From Pseudomonas_T sp032052615 (GTDB lineage: Bacteria; Pseudomonadota; Gammaproteobacteria; Pseudomonadales; Pseudomonadaceae): a stretch of DNA of 64,000 nucleotides. The notes under the pieces are model-generated. The model was not told the DNA's origin. It saw nothing but the letters and a program-made list of their open reading frames with translations, and made no database searches. The position numbers and the translations under genes are program-made. This document shows positions 46,021 through 54,780 of this stretch, piece after piece. Location: positions 62,001 through 126,000 of the forward strand of contig DAMBWF010000005.1 of NCBI GenBank assembly GCA_032052615.1. The letters run 5' to 3'. Within the stretch, counting starts at the first letter, position 1, and each line of letters opens with the position of its first letter.

Positions 46021-46104
46021 GCACCTGGAACAGCGGGATAGGACAGCATGAACCCTGGCGAGCGTCAACCTCGCCGATTGACCTCGCTCCGGCCCCTGCG
46101 TAGC

Positions 46105-46300
46105 CTTGCCGGTTCGAGGTGTCCGGCTTGCCGCCGGACCGCGATGCCGCGCGAGCGGTCATCCCGGAGGGAACGCGGACATGCCGCGGCTGCCCCCGCA
46201 ACTGTGAACGGCCGGGGCCTGTCCCGATGCCACTGCGGTTTCCACCGTGGGAAGGCGGACAGGCGCGCGATGCGCACGCCGTGAGCCAGGAGACCTGCCT
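46105..46300 (+). promoter_or_regulatory. Cobalamin riboswitch controlling cobW-cobN
   Basis: Plus strand: GGAGGGAACGCGG, CGGCTGCCCCCGCAACTGTG, GATGCCACTGCGG, GTGGGAAGGCGG, and the B12 box GAGCCAGGAGACCTGCCTC at 46283-46301. It is about 130 nt before cobW. A small hairpin (46306-46321, GACCGCG/CGCGGTC) just after it may be part of the expression platform. It is back to back with the minus-strand riboswitch, about 90 nt apart. Confidence 0.95.
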
Positions 46301-46431
46301 CGACGGACCGCGTTCGCGGTCTTCCAGACAACCGGGCGGGGCGATCCGGTGGCGAGTCTTCGCGCGGCCGGCCCGCGCCCGTCGCCCCTGCCCGCCGTTT
46401 TTGCTTCGTTCAGAACAGGACCGCGTCGCAC

Positions 46432-47490
46432 ATGAAGACCCTGGGCAAACTCCCCGTCACGATCGTTACCGGTTTCCTCGGCGCCGGAAAAACCACCCTG
46501 CTGCGGCACCTGCTCGACCAGGCCCAGGGGCGGCGCATCGCGGTGATCGTCAATGAGTTCGGCGAGCTGGGCATCGACGGCGAGATCCTCAAGCAGTGCG
46601 CCATCGGTTGCAGCGAGGAAGAGGCGGTGGGGCGCGTCTTCGAACTGGCCAACGGCTGCCTGTGCTGCACCGTGCAGGAAGAGTTCTTCCCGGTGATGCG
46701 CGAACTGGTGGCGCGCCGGGGCACCCTCGACCATATCCTCATCGAGACCTCCGGGCTGGCGCTGCCCAAACCCCTGGTCCAGGCGTTCCAGTGGCCGGAA
46801 ATCCGCAACGCCTGCACCGTCGACGCGGTGATCACCGTGGTGGACAGCCCGGCGGTGGCCGCCGGCACCTTCGCCGCCCATCCCGAGCAGGTGGACGCCC
46901 AACGCCGCCAGGACCCCAACCTGGACCACGAGTCGCCCCTGCATGAACTGTTCGAGGACCAATTGGCCAGCGCCGACCTAGTGGTGCTCAACAAAACCGA
47001 CCTGCTCGATGCCGCCGCCCTGGCGCGGGTGCGCGCCGAGATATCCGAGGAACTGCCCGCGGCGGTGAAGCTCGTCGAGGCACGCCAGGGCCACCTGCCG
47101 CTGGAAGTTTTGCTCGGGCTGAACGCCGAGGCCGAGGCCCACATCGACGGCCGGCCCGGGCATCACGATCATGGGCCGGACGACGACCACGACCACGATG
47201 CTTTCGACTCTTTCTCCGTGGACCTGGCGGAGGTGGACGAGAAGCGCCTGCTGGAGACCCTGGCGGCGCTGGTCCGGCGTCACGGCATTCTGCGGGTCAA
47301 GGGCTTCGTCGCCGTGCCCGGCAAGCCGATGCGGTTGCTGCTGCAAGGCGTGGGCGAGCGCTTCGACCGGCATTTCGACCGACCCTGGCGCGCCGACGAG
47401 CCGCGCCTTACCCGGTTGGTGCTGATCGGTCAGGACCTGGACCAGCCGGCCATCGTCGCCGAGCTGCATGGGGCCGTAGGCGCGCCATGA
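46432..47490 (+). CDS. cobW: CobW-type GTPase metallochaperone
   Basis: 352 residues. G3E-family P-loop G14-F-L-G-A-G-K20-T, the metal site C76-L-C-C79 (NGCLCCTV), and NKTD for guanine. A His/Asp-rich insert (GHHDHGPDDDHDHDAFD, about 243-260) precedes the C-terminal CobW_C domain. CobW is thought to hand Co(II) to the CobNST cobaltochelatase, which fits its place just before cobN and behind a cobalamin riboswitch. Confidence 0.95.
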   Translation: MKTLGKLPVTIVTGFLGAGKTTLLRHLLDQAQGRRIAVIVNEFGELGIDGEILKQCAIGCSEEEAVGRVFELANGCLCCTVQEEFFPVMRELVARRGTLDHILIETSGLALPKPLVQAFQWPEIRNACTVDAVITVVDSPAVAAGTFAAHPEQVDAQRRQDPNLDHESPLHELFEDQLASADLVVLNKTDLLDAAALARVRAEISEELPAAVKLVEARQGHLPLEVLLGLNAEAEAHIDGRPGHHDHGPDDDHDHDAFDSFSVDLAEVDEKRLLETLAALVRRHGILRVKGFVAVPGKPMRLLLQGVGERFDRHFDRPWRADEPRLTRLVLIGQDLDQPAIVAELHGAVGAP

Positions 47491-47528
47491 GCGCCGGCCT
47501 GCCCTGCACGCCCCGGAGTCGTTGAGCC

Positions 47529-50500
47529 GTGCACCTGCTGCGCACCCAACCCGGCGGCTTCGTCCCCGACGACGGCATCGCGCACCTGGCCCAGACGCCG
47601 GCGGAACTGGTGGTGCTGTGCAGCGGTGACTCCCACCTGTCGCTGCTGGCGGAGGCCGCCCGGGAGCTGCCGGAGGACTACCCGAGCCTGCGTCTGGCCA
47701 ACCCCACCCAATTGCGCAACCACGCCTCGGTGGACCTTTATGTGGAAGAGGTGCTGCGGCACGCCCGGGTGATCCTGCTGTCGCTGCACGGCGGCATCGG
47801 CTATTGGCGCTACGGCGTGGAGCGCTTGCAAGCGCTCGGCTGGGATGGCGCGACCCTGGCGATGGTGCCGGGGGACGACCGCCCCGATCCGGAACTGACC
47901 GCCCTAGGCAACGTCGACCCGGCGGACGCCGAGCGCGCTTGGCAATACCTGCGCCAGGGCGGCCTGGCCAATGCCCGGCAGTTCTATCGCTTCGTCGGCC
48001 AGCGTTGGTTCGGTCGCGAAGAGACCTGGGCCGAGCCCCAGGCGCTGCCACGGGTGGCGCTCTATCACCCCCGCCACCCCGCGCCGGTCCTGGACGACTG
48101 GCGCGCCGACTGGAGGCCGCCGCGGCCGGTGGTGGCGCTGCTGTTCTACCGGACCCACTTGCAGGCGGCCAACACGGGCTTTATCGACATCTTCGTCGAA
48201 CGCCTCCAGGCCCAGGGCCTCGACCCACTGCCCATCGCCGTGGCCAGCCTCAAGGAAGCCGCGTGCCTGGAGGCGGTCGAGGCTCTGTTCGACGCGGCGG
48301 AGGTGGCTCTGGCGATCAACACCACCGGTTTCGCCCAGTCCAATCCCGAGGCGCCGACACGCCTGCCATTCCGCCGCCCGGTGCCGGTGCTGCAGGCCAT
48401 CTGCGCCCTGGACAACCGTCAGGTCTGGGAAGACAGCAGCCGTGGCCTGGGGCCGCGCGACCTGGCGATGCACGTCGCCCTGCCGGAACTGGATGGACGC
48501 ATCATCACCCGGCCGATCAGTTTCAAGGACCTGGCCTGGCACAGCGAGCGCAGCCAGAGCGACGTGGTCTGCTACCGCGCCGACGCGGCGCGCATGGATT
48601 TCGTGGCGGAACTGGCCCGGCGCTGGTGCCGCCTGGCGCGCCTGCCCAATGCCGACAAGCGGGTGGCCCTGATCCTGGCCAACTACCCCACCCGGGACGG
48701 CCGCATCGGCAACGGCGTCGGCCTCGATACCCCGGCCGCGGCCCTGAACATCCTCCGGGCCCTGGCCGCTCGGGGCTATCCGGTAGCGGGGTTGCCGGAC
48801 GATGGCACCGCGCTGATCCAGGCGCTTCTGGGGGGCGTCAGCAACGACCTCGACACCCTCGACCTGCGCCCGGCCCGGCAGAGCCTGGCCCTGGACGAGT
48901 ACCTGACGCACTTCGAGCGGCTTCCCGAGGCCAACCGCCGTGCGGTGCTGGAGCGCTGGGGTGTGCCGGAGGCCGACCCCATGTTTCGGCGCGGCCGGCT
49001 GATGGTGGCCGGGCTGCGCTTCGGCCTGACCTTCGTCGGCATCCAGCCGGCCCGGGGCTATCACGTGGACCCCAGCGCGGTCTACCACGACCCCGCCCTG
49101 GTACCGCCCCATGGCTACCTGGCGTTCTATTTCTGGCTGCGCCACGTCTTCGCCGCCGATGCGGTGGCGCACGTAGGCAAGCATGGCAACTTGGAGTGGC
49201 TGCCTGGGAAGGGCGTCGGCCTCTCCGAAGCCTGTTGGCCGGACGCCATCCTGGGGCCGCTGCCGAACGTCTACCCGTTCATCGTCAACGACCCCGGCGA
49301 GGGCGCCCAGGCCAAGCGCCGGACCCAGGCGGTGATCATCGATCACCTGATGCCGCCCCTGACCCGGGCGGACACCTACGGTCCGCTGCGGGACTTGGAG
49401 CGCCTGGCGGACGAATACTACGACGCCTGCCTGCTGGACCCGCGCCGCGCGGAGCAATTGCGTGGCGAGATCCTCGCCTGCGTGCGCGCCACTCACCTGG
49501 ACCAGGAGCTGGGCCTGCGGGTGAACGACGACGACGAAGGCTGGCTGCCGCAACTGGATGCCTATCTCTGCGACCTCAAGGAGTCGCAGATTCGCGACGG
49601 GCTGCACGTGTTCGGCGAGTCTCCGGTCGGCGATTTGCGAAACGACACCCTGCTGGCCCTGGTACGCATCCCCCGGGGCGACGGGCGCGGCGCCAATGCC
49701 AGCCTGCTGCGGGCCCTGGCCGAGGACCTTGGGCTGGGCTTCGACCCTCTGGACGGCGACATGGCCACCCCCTGGCCCGGTCCTTGGCCGGACGCATTGC
49801 GGCGCGCGAGCGACGAGCCCTGGCGCAGCACCGGGGACACCCGGGAGCGGCTGGAAACGCTGGCCCTCGCTCTGATCCGCGAGGCCGATGGCTCGGGCCT
49901 AGCCGGATGGCCGGCCAGCCGCGCCGTGCTGGAGCAGGTGCGTACCCGGGTCGCCCCGGCCCTGGATGCCTGCGGCGAAGCGGAGATGCAGGGGCTGCTG
50001 GACGCCCTGGAAGGGCGCTTCGTCCCGGCCGGTCCCAGCGGCGCGCCAAGCCGAGGGCGCCTGGACGTACTGCCCACCGGGCGCAACTTCTACTCGGTGG
50101 ACGTGCGCAACCTGCCCACGCCCACCGCCTGGAGCATCGGCTGGCAGTCGGCGCGCCTGCTGCTGGAGCGGCACCTGCAGGAACACGGCGAGCCGCTGCG
50201 GCGCCTCGGCCTGTCGGTCTGGGGTACCGCCACCATGCGCAGCGGCGGCGACGACATCGCCCAGGCCATGGCCCTGATGGGCGTGCGGCCGGTGTGGCAG
50301 GCGGGCAGCCAGCGGGTCGAGGACTTCGAGATTCTGCCGCCGGGCGCCTTGGAGCATCCCCGGGTGGACGTGACCCTGCGGGTTTCCGGCTTCTTCCGCG
50401 ATGCCTTCGCCAACCTGATCCGCCTGTTCGATGCCGCCGTGCAGGCGGTGGCGGAGCTGGACGAGCCCGACGATATCAACCCGCTGGCGGCCCACGTGCG

Positions 50501-51269
50501 CGCCGAGCGGGCGCGCCTGCATGCCGAGGGCGCGTCGTCCGAGGATGCGCGGCGCCAGGCCGGCTGGCGGGTGTTCGGCGCGGCGCCGGGTGCCTACGGG
50601 GCCGGCGTGCAGGGCGCCATCGAGGCGCGCACCTGGCAGACCCGGGCGGATCTGGCCGAGGTCTACCTGAACTGGGGCGGCTATGCCTATGGCGCCGAGG
50701 ATGCCGGCAGCCCGGCCCGGGAACGCTTCGCCCAGCGACTGGGCGCCCTGCAGGCGGTCGTGCAGAACCAGGACAACCACGAGCACGACCTGCTGGATTC
50801 CAACGACTATTACCAGTTCCAAGGCGGCATGCTGGCGGCGGCGGAAACCCTGGGTGGCGCGCCGGTGGCCAGCTATCACGGCGATCTCAGCCAGCCGGAC
50901 CGCCCCCGGGTGCGCACCCTCAAGGAGGAGCTCGGCCGGGTGGTGCGGGCGAGGGCGGCCAACCCGAAGTGGATCGCCGGCATGAAGCGCCACGGCTACA
51001 AGGGCGCCTTCGAGCTGTCGGCCACGGTGGACTACTTGTTCGCCTTCGACGCCACCAGCGGCCTGGTGGACGACCACCAGTACCGCCTGCTGGCCGATGC
51101 CTACCTGCTGGACGACGACACCCGTGCCTTCATCCAGCGGCATAATCCCGATGCCCTGCGGGACATCGCCGAGCGGCTGGTGGAGGCCCAGCAGCGCGGC
51201 CTCTGGGCGGACCCGGGCGACTACCGGGCGATCCTGGAAGACCTGCTGCTGGACATCGAGGAGCGCTGA
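47529..51269 (+). CDS. cobN: Aerobic cobaltochelatase subunit CobN
   Basis: 1246 residues, the normal CobN length. Recognisable stretches: HGGIGYWRYGVERLQALG near the N-terminus, VGKHGNLEWLPGKGVGLSEA in the middle, NDYYQFQGGMLAAAETLGG and ANPKWIAGMKRHGYKGAFEL near the end. CobN holds the catalytic site that puts cobalt into hydrogenobyrinic acid a,c-diamide with ATP hydrolysed by CobS/CobT. The chlI and VWA genes at 52888 and 53982 may supply the ATPase parts here, as has been proposed for organisms without CobST. Confidence 0.96.
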   Translation: MHLLRTQPGGFVPDDGIAHLAQTPAELVVLCSGDSHLSLLAEAARELPEDYPSLRLANPTQLRNHASVDLYVEEVLRHARVILLSLHGGIGYWRYGVERLQALGWDGATLAMVPGDDRPDPELTALGNVDPADAERAWQYLRQGGLANARQFYRFVGQRWFGREETWAEPQALPRVALYHPRHPAPVLDDWRADWRPPRPVVALLFYRTHLQAANTGFIDIFVERLQAQGLDPLPIAVASLKEAACLEAVEALFDAAEVALAINTTGFAQSNPEAPTRLPFRRPVPVLQAICALDNRQVWEDSSRGLGPRDLAMHVALPELDGRIITRPISFKDLAWHSERSQSDVVCYRADAARMDFVAELARRWCRLARLPNADKRVALILANYPTRDGRIGNGVGLDTPAAALNILRALAARGYPVAGLPDDGTALIQALLGGVSNDLDTLDLRPARQSLALDEYLTHFERLPEANRRAVLERWGVPEADPMFRRGRLMVAGLRFGLTFVGIQPARGYHVDPSAVYHDPALVPPHGYLAFYFWLRHVFAADAVAHVGKHGNLEWLPGKGVGLSEACWPDAILGPLPNVYPFIVNDPGEGAQAKRRTQAVIIDHLMPPLTRADTYGPLRDLERLADEYYDACLLDPRRAEQLRGEILACVRATHLDQELGLRVNDDDEGWLPQLDAYLCDLKESQIRDGLHVFGESPVGDLRNDTLLALVRIPRGDGRGANASLLRALAEDLGLGFDPLDGDMATPWPGPWPDALRRASDEPWRSTGDTRERLETLALALIREADGSGLAGWPASRAVLEQVRTRVAPALDACGEAEMQGLLDALEGRFVPAGPSGAPSRGRLDVLPTGRNFYSVDVRNLPTPTAWSIGWQSARLLLERHLQEHGEPLRRLGLSVWGTATMRSGGDDIAQAMALMGVRPVWQAGSQRVEDFEILPPGALEHPRVDVTLRVSGFFRDAFANLIRLFDAAVQAVAELDEPDDINPLAAHVRAERARLHAEGASSEDARRQAGWRVFGAAPGAYGAGVQGAIEARTWQTRADLAEVYLNWGGYAYGAEDAGSPARERFAQRLGALQAVVQNQDNHEHDLLDSNDYYQFQGGMLAAAETLGGAPVASYHGDLSQPDRPRVRTLKEELGRVVRARAANPKWIAGMKRHGYKGAFELSATVDYLFAFDATSGLVDDHQYRLLADAYLLDDDTRAFIQRHNPDALRDIAERLVEAQQRGLWADPGDYRAILEDLLLDIEER

Positions 51270-51276
51270 ACAGCGC

Positions 51277-52371
51277 TCAGGGGCGCGGCGAACCCAGGCA
51301 GCGGTGGGCGTCCAGCAAGAGCGCCTCGGTCGCCTCCCAGCCCAGGCAACCATCGGTGATCGAAACGCCGTAGCGGAGCGTCGGCGAGAGCGGCTGGCAG
51401 CCCTCGAACAGGTGACTTTCCAGCATGGCGCCCCGCAACGAGCGATCGCCCGCCAGGTGCTGCTCCAGCAGGCTGGCGAACACCGCCGGCTGCCGCAGCG
51501 GGTCCTTGCCGCTGTTGGCGTGGCTGCAATCGACCATGATCCGCGCCGGAACGCCTTGGCGCTCCAGGCCCTCGCGGGCGGCGCGCACGCTGTCGGGGTC
51601 GTGGTTCGGCCCCGCGTGCCCGCCGCGCAGCACCAGATGGGTATGGGGGTTGCCGGCGGTTTCCACCCGCGCCGGGCGGCCTTGGGCGTCGAGGCCGAAG
51701 TGCCGGTGGGGGCGGGCGGCGGCGCGCATGGCGTCGCAGGCGATGGCGATGCCGCCGTCGGTGCCGTTCTTGAAGCCGACGGGCAGGTCCAGGCCGCTGA
51801 CCAGCTCCCGATGTACCTGGGACTCGCTGGTCCGCGCGCCGATGGCGCCCCAGGCCAGCAGGTCGTCGAGATAGCCGGCGGCCAGGGGTTGCAACAACTC
51901 GCTGGCTACCGGTAGGCCGCGCTCGATCATCTGCAGCATCAGCCGCCGCGACAGCGCCAAACCCTCGGCCAGGTCATCGCTGCCGTCCAGGCGCGGGTCG
52001 TACAGCAGGCCCTTCCAGCCCACCGTGGTACGGGGTTTCTCGACATAGGCGCGCATCACCAGCAACAGGCGGTCGGCGACTCGGGTCGACAGCTCGACCA
52101 AGCGCTCGGCGTACTCAAGGGCGGACAGCGGGTCATGCAGGGAACAGGGGCCGACCACCACCAGCAGGCGTTCGTCGCGGCCGTCCAAGATGGCGCGAAC
52201 GGCCTCGCGGTCGGTATGGACTCGCTGGGCAAGAGCGGTGGAAAGCGGCAGGCGCTGGCGCAATTCGGCGGGGCTGGGCAGCGGTCGGGTCTGGCGATCC
52301 GTGGCGGGCAGCGGCGGAACGGCGGCCAGGGACGGGGATGCGGGGTGCAGCGAAACGGCAGGAGCATTCAT
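51277..52371 (-). CDS. Class I 3-deoxy-7-phosphoheptulonate (DAHP) synthase
   Basis: 364 residues. AroF/G/H-type motifs: LLVVVGPCSLHDPLSALEYA, MRAYVEKPRTTVGWKGLLYD, IGARTSESQVHRELVSGLD, GFKNGTDG, VDCSHANSGKD and SITDGCLGWE. It joins phosphoenolpyruvate and erythrose-4-phosphate, the first step of the shikimate pathway. The ribosome binding site is GAGGAA. It is preceded by a terminator and two aromatic-rich small peptides, which suggest attenuation control by aromatic amino acids. It is convergent with cobN. Confidence 0.95.
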   Translation of the reverse strand: MNAPAVSLHPASPSLAAVPPLPATDRQTRPLPSPAELRQRLPLSTALAQRVHTDREAVRAILDGRDERLLVVVGPCSLHDPLSALEYAERLVELSTRVADRLLLVMRAYVEKPRTTVGWKGLLYDPRLDGSDDLAEGLALSRRLMLQMIERGLPVASELLQPLAAGYLDDLLAWGAIGARTSESQVHRELVSGLDLPVGFKNGTDGGIAIACDAMRAAARPHRHFGLDAQGRPARVETAGNPHTHLVLRGGHAGPNHDPDSVRAAREGLERQGVPARIMVDCSHANSGKDPLRQPAVFASLLEQHLAGDRSLRGAMLESHLFEGCQPLSPTLRYGVSITDGCLGWEATEALLLDAHRCLGSPRP

Positions 52372-52382
52372 GGCGATTCCTC

Positions 52383-52406
52383 GCCCGGCGCGTCAAGGCG
52401 CCGGGC
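52383..52406 (-). promoter_or_regulatory. Hairpin just upstream of the DAHP synthase ribosome binding site
   Basis: 9-bp stem GCCCGGCGC/GCGCCGGGC with a 6-nt loop, lying 2 nt after the stop of the second leader peptide and directly before the GAGGAA of the DAHP synthase gene. No T-run. It could pause ribosomes, affect translation start or couple the two frames. Confidence 0.55.
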
Positions 52407-52407
52407 A

Positions 52408-52506
52408 CTAACTGGGTGTTCGATTCAAGGTCGGGCGGGTGGCGGACACGCTGCTAAATCGCCAGTCAGCGAAGGGATAGGAGCGGTAGGGACGGTAAGC
52501 GGTCAT
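52408..52506 (-). CDS. Aromatic-rich leader peptide 2 of the DAHP synthase gene
   Basis: 32 codons with AAAGGA before the ATG. It begins MTAYRPYRSYPFADWRF: three Tyr, two Phe and one Trp in the first 17 residues, then an ordinary Ser/Thr/Pro/Arg-rich tail. It ends 37 nt before the DAHP synthase start. Such aromatic clusters are typical of ribosome-stalling attenuator peptides. It is too short to be a known protein; function is inferred. Confidence 0.6.
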   Translation of the reverse strand: MTAYRPYRSYPFADWRFSSVSATRPTLNRTPS

Positions 52507-52532
52507 GGTGCGATTCCTTTGAACGGTGCTGG

Positions 52533-52575
52533 AAAAAAACGAAACCCCCGGTTGGGTGGCCAACCGGGGGTTTCG
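52533..52575 (-). terminator. Strong rho-independent terminator within the DAHP synthase leader
   Basis: 16-bp perfect stem (CGAAACCCCCGGTTGG with its complement), loop of 4, followed on the minus strand by seven T. It sits between the two leader peptides, so transcripts starting upstream would stop here unless an antiterminator forms. Confidence 0.88.
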
Positions 52576-52623
52576 AGAAACGTCTGGTGGCGACCCGGTT
52601 ACTGGGGCGCCTGGGGGGGGGGG

Positions 52624-52761
52624 TCAGGCGCGCCTGTGGCTAAACCAATAGCCATAAAAGCGGTAGCCGAACGCAGCCAGGCCCATCAGCCAGGCACCGC
52701 CGTGCGCGACGCGAGCGGCGTCGGGGCGGACGGGGAACGAGGCGTGGATGGACATGGGCAT
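52624..52761 (-). CDS. Aromatic-rich leader peptide 1 of the DAHP synthase gene
   Basis: 45 codons with CGGAG before the ATG. Its end holds FGYRFYGYWF: eight aromatic residues (three Phe, three Tyr and one Trp in the core with another Phe) within ten positions, then SHRRA and stop. The stop is about 50 nt before the strong terminator, the classic layout of an attenuator. It could also be a tiny membrane protein (WLMGLAAFGY helix-like), but the terminator behind it favours a leader. Confidence 0.62.
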   Translation of the reverse strand: MPMSIHASFPVRPDAARVAHGGAWLMGLAAFGYRFYGYWFSHRRA

Positions 52762-52887
52762 GAATCTCCGAGGTGGCGACCAACTTACTGCATCGTTTCC
52801 GGGCTTTCAATCGCGAATTCGCCTCGACCCCGTGCCGAACCGGGCGGGCTTCGCTACCATCGGCGTCTCGCCCGCACTGGAACGCCC

Positions 52888-53895
52888 ATGTCTTCCCAGC
52901 CGTCTTTCCCCCTTGCCGCCGTGGTCGCCGCCGACGACTTGAAACGGGCGCTGTGCCTGTCCGCCATCGACCCGGCCATTGGCGGGGTGCTGATCGAAGG
53001 GCCCCGCGGCATGGCCAAGTCCACCCTGGCTCGGGGCGTGGCGGACCTTTTGCAGGAGGGCGGCTTCGTGACCTTGCCCTTGGGGGCCAGCGAGGAACGC
53101 ATCGTCGGCACCCTCGACCTGGATGCCGCCCTGGGCGAAGGCCGCGTGCGCTTTTCCCCGGGCTTGCTGGCCAAGGCGGATCGCGGTGTGCTCTACGTCG
53201 ACGAGGTGAACCTGTTGCCGGACCATCTGGTGGATCTCTTGCTCGACGTGGCCGCCAGCGGCGTCAACCAGGTGGAGCGGGACGGCCTGTCCCACCGCCA
53301 CCCGGCGCGCTTCGTGCTGATCGGCACCATGAACCCGGAGGAGGGGGAATTGCGGCCACAACTGCTCGATCGTTTCGGCTTCAAGGTGACGCTGTCGGGC
53401 TCGCCGGAGCCGGCGGACCGCGCGGAAATCGTCCGGCGGCGTCTGGCTTTCGATGCCGATCCCGCCGGCTTTCTCGCGCAATGGCGGGCGCCTCAGGAGG
53501 CCCTGGTTCGCCGATGCGCGCAAGCACGGGCACGGCTGGCGGGAATCCCCTTGGACGACGCCAGCCTGTCCGCTATCGCCGAGCGCTGCTTCGAGGCCGC
53601 AGTGGACGGCCTGCGGGCGGACTTGGTCTGGCTGCGCGGCGCCCGGGCCCACGCCGCCTGGCGCGGTGCCGACCGCATGAGCGCCGAGGACCTGGACGCG
53701 GTGGAGCCCTTCGTCCTGGCCCACCGACGGCGGCCCCGGCCGGACGACCCGGCGTCTCCGCCTTCGTCCCCACCCCGCTCCAGCGGCGAACCGCCCAAGG
53801 AGTCGGCGGGCGAGGGCCAATGGGGCGAACTGCCTGCCCAGCCGGCGCCCCCGAGCGGCTCCCGCGAGTTGCCCGCCTGGCTAAAAAAGACCTGA
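52888..53895 (+). CDS. chlI: Magnesium-chelatase ChlI-type AAA+ ATPase
   Basis: 335 residues from the ATG at 52888. Walker A GPRGMAKST near 39-47, Walker B VLYVDEVNLLPDHLVDLLLD, arginine-finger region and sensor IGTMNPEEGELRPQLLDRFG. It is a ChlI/BchI-type ATPase without chlorophyll genes nearby; with the following VWA gene it probably serves as ATPase for CobN, as its position suggests. A C-terminal Pro/Ser-rich tail (about 290-335) is extra. Divergent from the leader region of the DAHP synthase gene. Confidence 0.92.
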   Translation: MSSQPSFPLAAVVAADDLKRALCLSAIDPAIGGVLIEGPRGMAKSTLARGVADLLQEGGFVTLPLGASEERIVGTLDLDAALGEGRVRFSPGLLAKADRGVLYVDEVNLLPDHLVDLLLDVAASGVNQVERDGLSHRHPARFVLIGTMNPEEGELRPQLLDRFGFKVTLSGSPEPADRAEIVRRRLAFDADPAGFLAQWRAPQEALVRRCAQARARLAGIPLDDASLSAIAERCFEAAVDGLRADLVWLRGARAHAAWRGADRMSAEDLDAVEPFVLAHRRRPRPDDPASPPSSPPRSSGEPPKESAGEGQWGELPAQPAPPSGSRELPAWLKKT

Positions 53896-53981
53896 GCATC
53901 CGCCCCGCCCCGGGTACGACCGGGGCGGATGCACGACCGCGACCCGGCGCCAACGCCGGAGGCGCCCGGGGCGCCCGCTCC

Positions 53982-54554
53982 ATGGGCCTTGATCCTGGTC
54001 GGATCGACTGGGCGGCGACCCTGGCCAGGGGCCGTCCGCGCCGATACGCCGACCTGCTGCGACCGCCCCGCCACGCCACGCCGACGGAATGCTGGGTAGT
54101 GATCCTCGACGCCTCCGCCAGCACCCGCCGCCAGGGTGCCCTGGGACGGGCGAAAGCGCTCCTGAGTGCCTTGTTCGACGAGGCCTACCGCCAGCGGTTA
54201 CGTCTCGCCGTCCTGCAGGCGGGGGGACGCGACGCCCGCTGGACCTGGCTCGACCGCAAGGCTTCCGCCGCGCTGCGGGACTGGCTGCTTCACCTGGGCG
54301 CGGGCGGCGGTACCCCTCTGGGCGACGCATTGAGCCAGGCCCATGACTGGCTGGACCGTCGCCAGCGGCTGAAACCCGCGGAGCGCCAACGACTGCTGAT
54401 TCTTACCGACGGCCGCCTGCGTAAGCTGCCCGCCGTGAGTCCATCCCCATGCCCGACCGTACTGATCGACATCGAAAGCGGCCCGATCCGCCTCGGGCGT
54501 GGACATGCGCTTGCAGTGCGACTGGGGGCGGCGTATCGGCGGATGGAGGAGTGA
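53982..54554 (+). CDS. VWA-domain protein, ChlD-like
   Basis: 190 residues from the ATG at 53982. The frame is open much further upstream, through the end of chlI, but has no ATG, GTG or TTG between 53892 and 53982; a CTG at 53892 overlapping the chlI stop is possible. MIDAS residues are D-A-S-A-S (WVVILDASASTRR), the Thr in GGGTPLGDAL, and Asp in LILTDGRLRK. It resembles the C-terminal VWA part of ChlD/CobT-type chelatase subunits. With ChlI and CobN it may complete a chelatase. Confidence 0.82.
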   Translation: MGLDPGRIDWAATLARGRPRRYADLLRPPRHATPTECWVVILDASASTRRQGALGRAKALLSALFDEAYRQRLRLAVLQAGGRDARWTWLDRKASAALRDWLLHLGAGGGTPLGDALSQAHDWLDRRQRLKPAERQRLLILTDGRLRKLPAVSPSPCPTVLIDIESGPIRLGRGHALAVRLGAAYRRMEE

Positions 54555-54780
54555 GCAGGCTGCCCAGTCGAGTCGGGCGTTCGATGAAGAAGACATTGGC
54601 TAGGGTAGGTCTTCTCGTTTATGGCACTGGCTACAACAAGGGACCCATGACGCATGCTGATGAATGATGCTGGAGACGAAAGCGAAGCGGTAGATTTCTT
54701 GTTTGAACTTCAGTATTAGCGATCATGCGGTCTTGGGAGATATTCGAATACCGCTAGGATAGCGTTGATCGAGATAAGCA
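54555..54780. other. Composition shift, no gene
   Basis: GC content falls sharply here after the VWA gene. I see no gene, tRNA or clear direct repeat. It is a candidate boundary of acquired DNA. Confidence 0.4.

Noticed and set aside
47804..51145. 1113-codon frame overlapping cobN
   Set aside because: It is a Pro/Arg/Gly-rich shadow frame of cobN on the same strand.
52135..52887. Upstream extension of chlI across the DAHP synthase leader
   Set aside because: The extension is antisense to the DAHP synthase leader and not ChlI-like; the ATG at 52888 gives the usual ChlI start.
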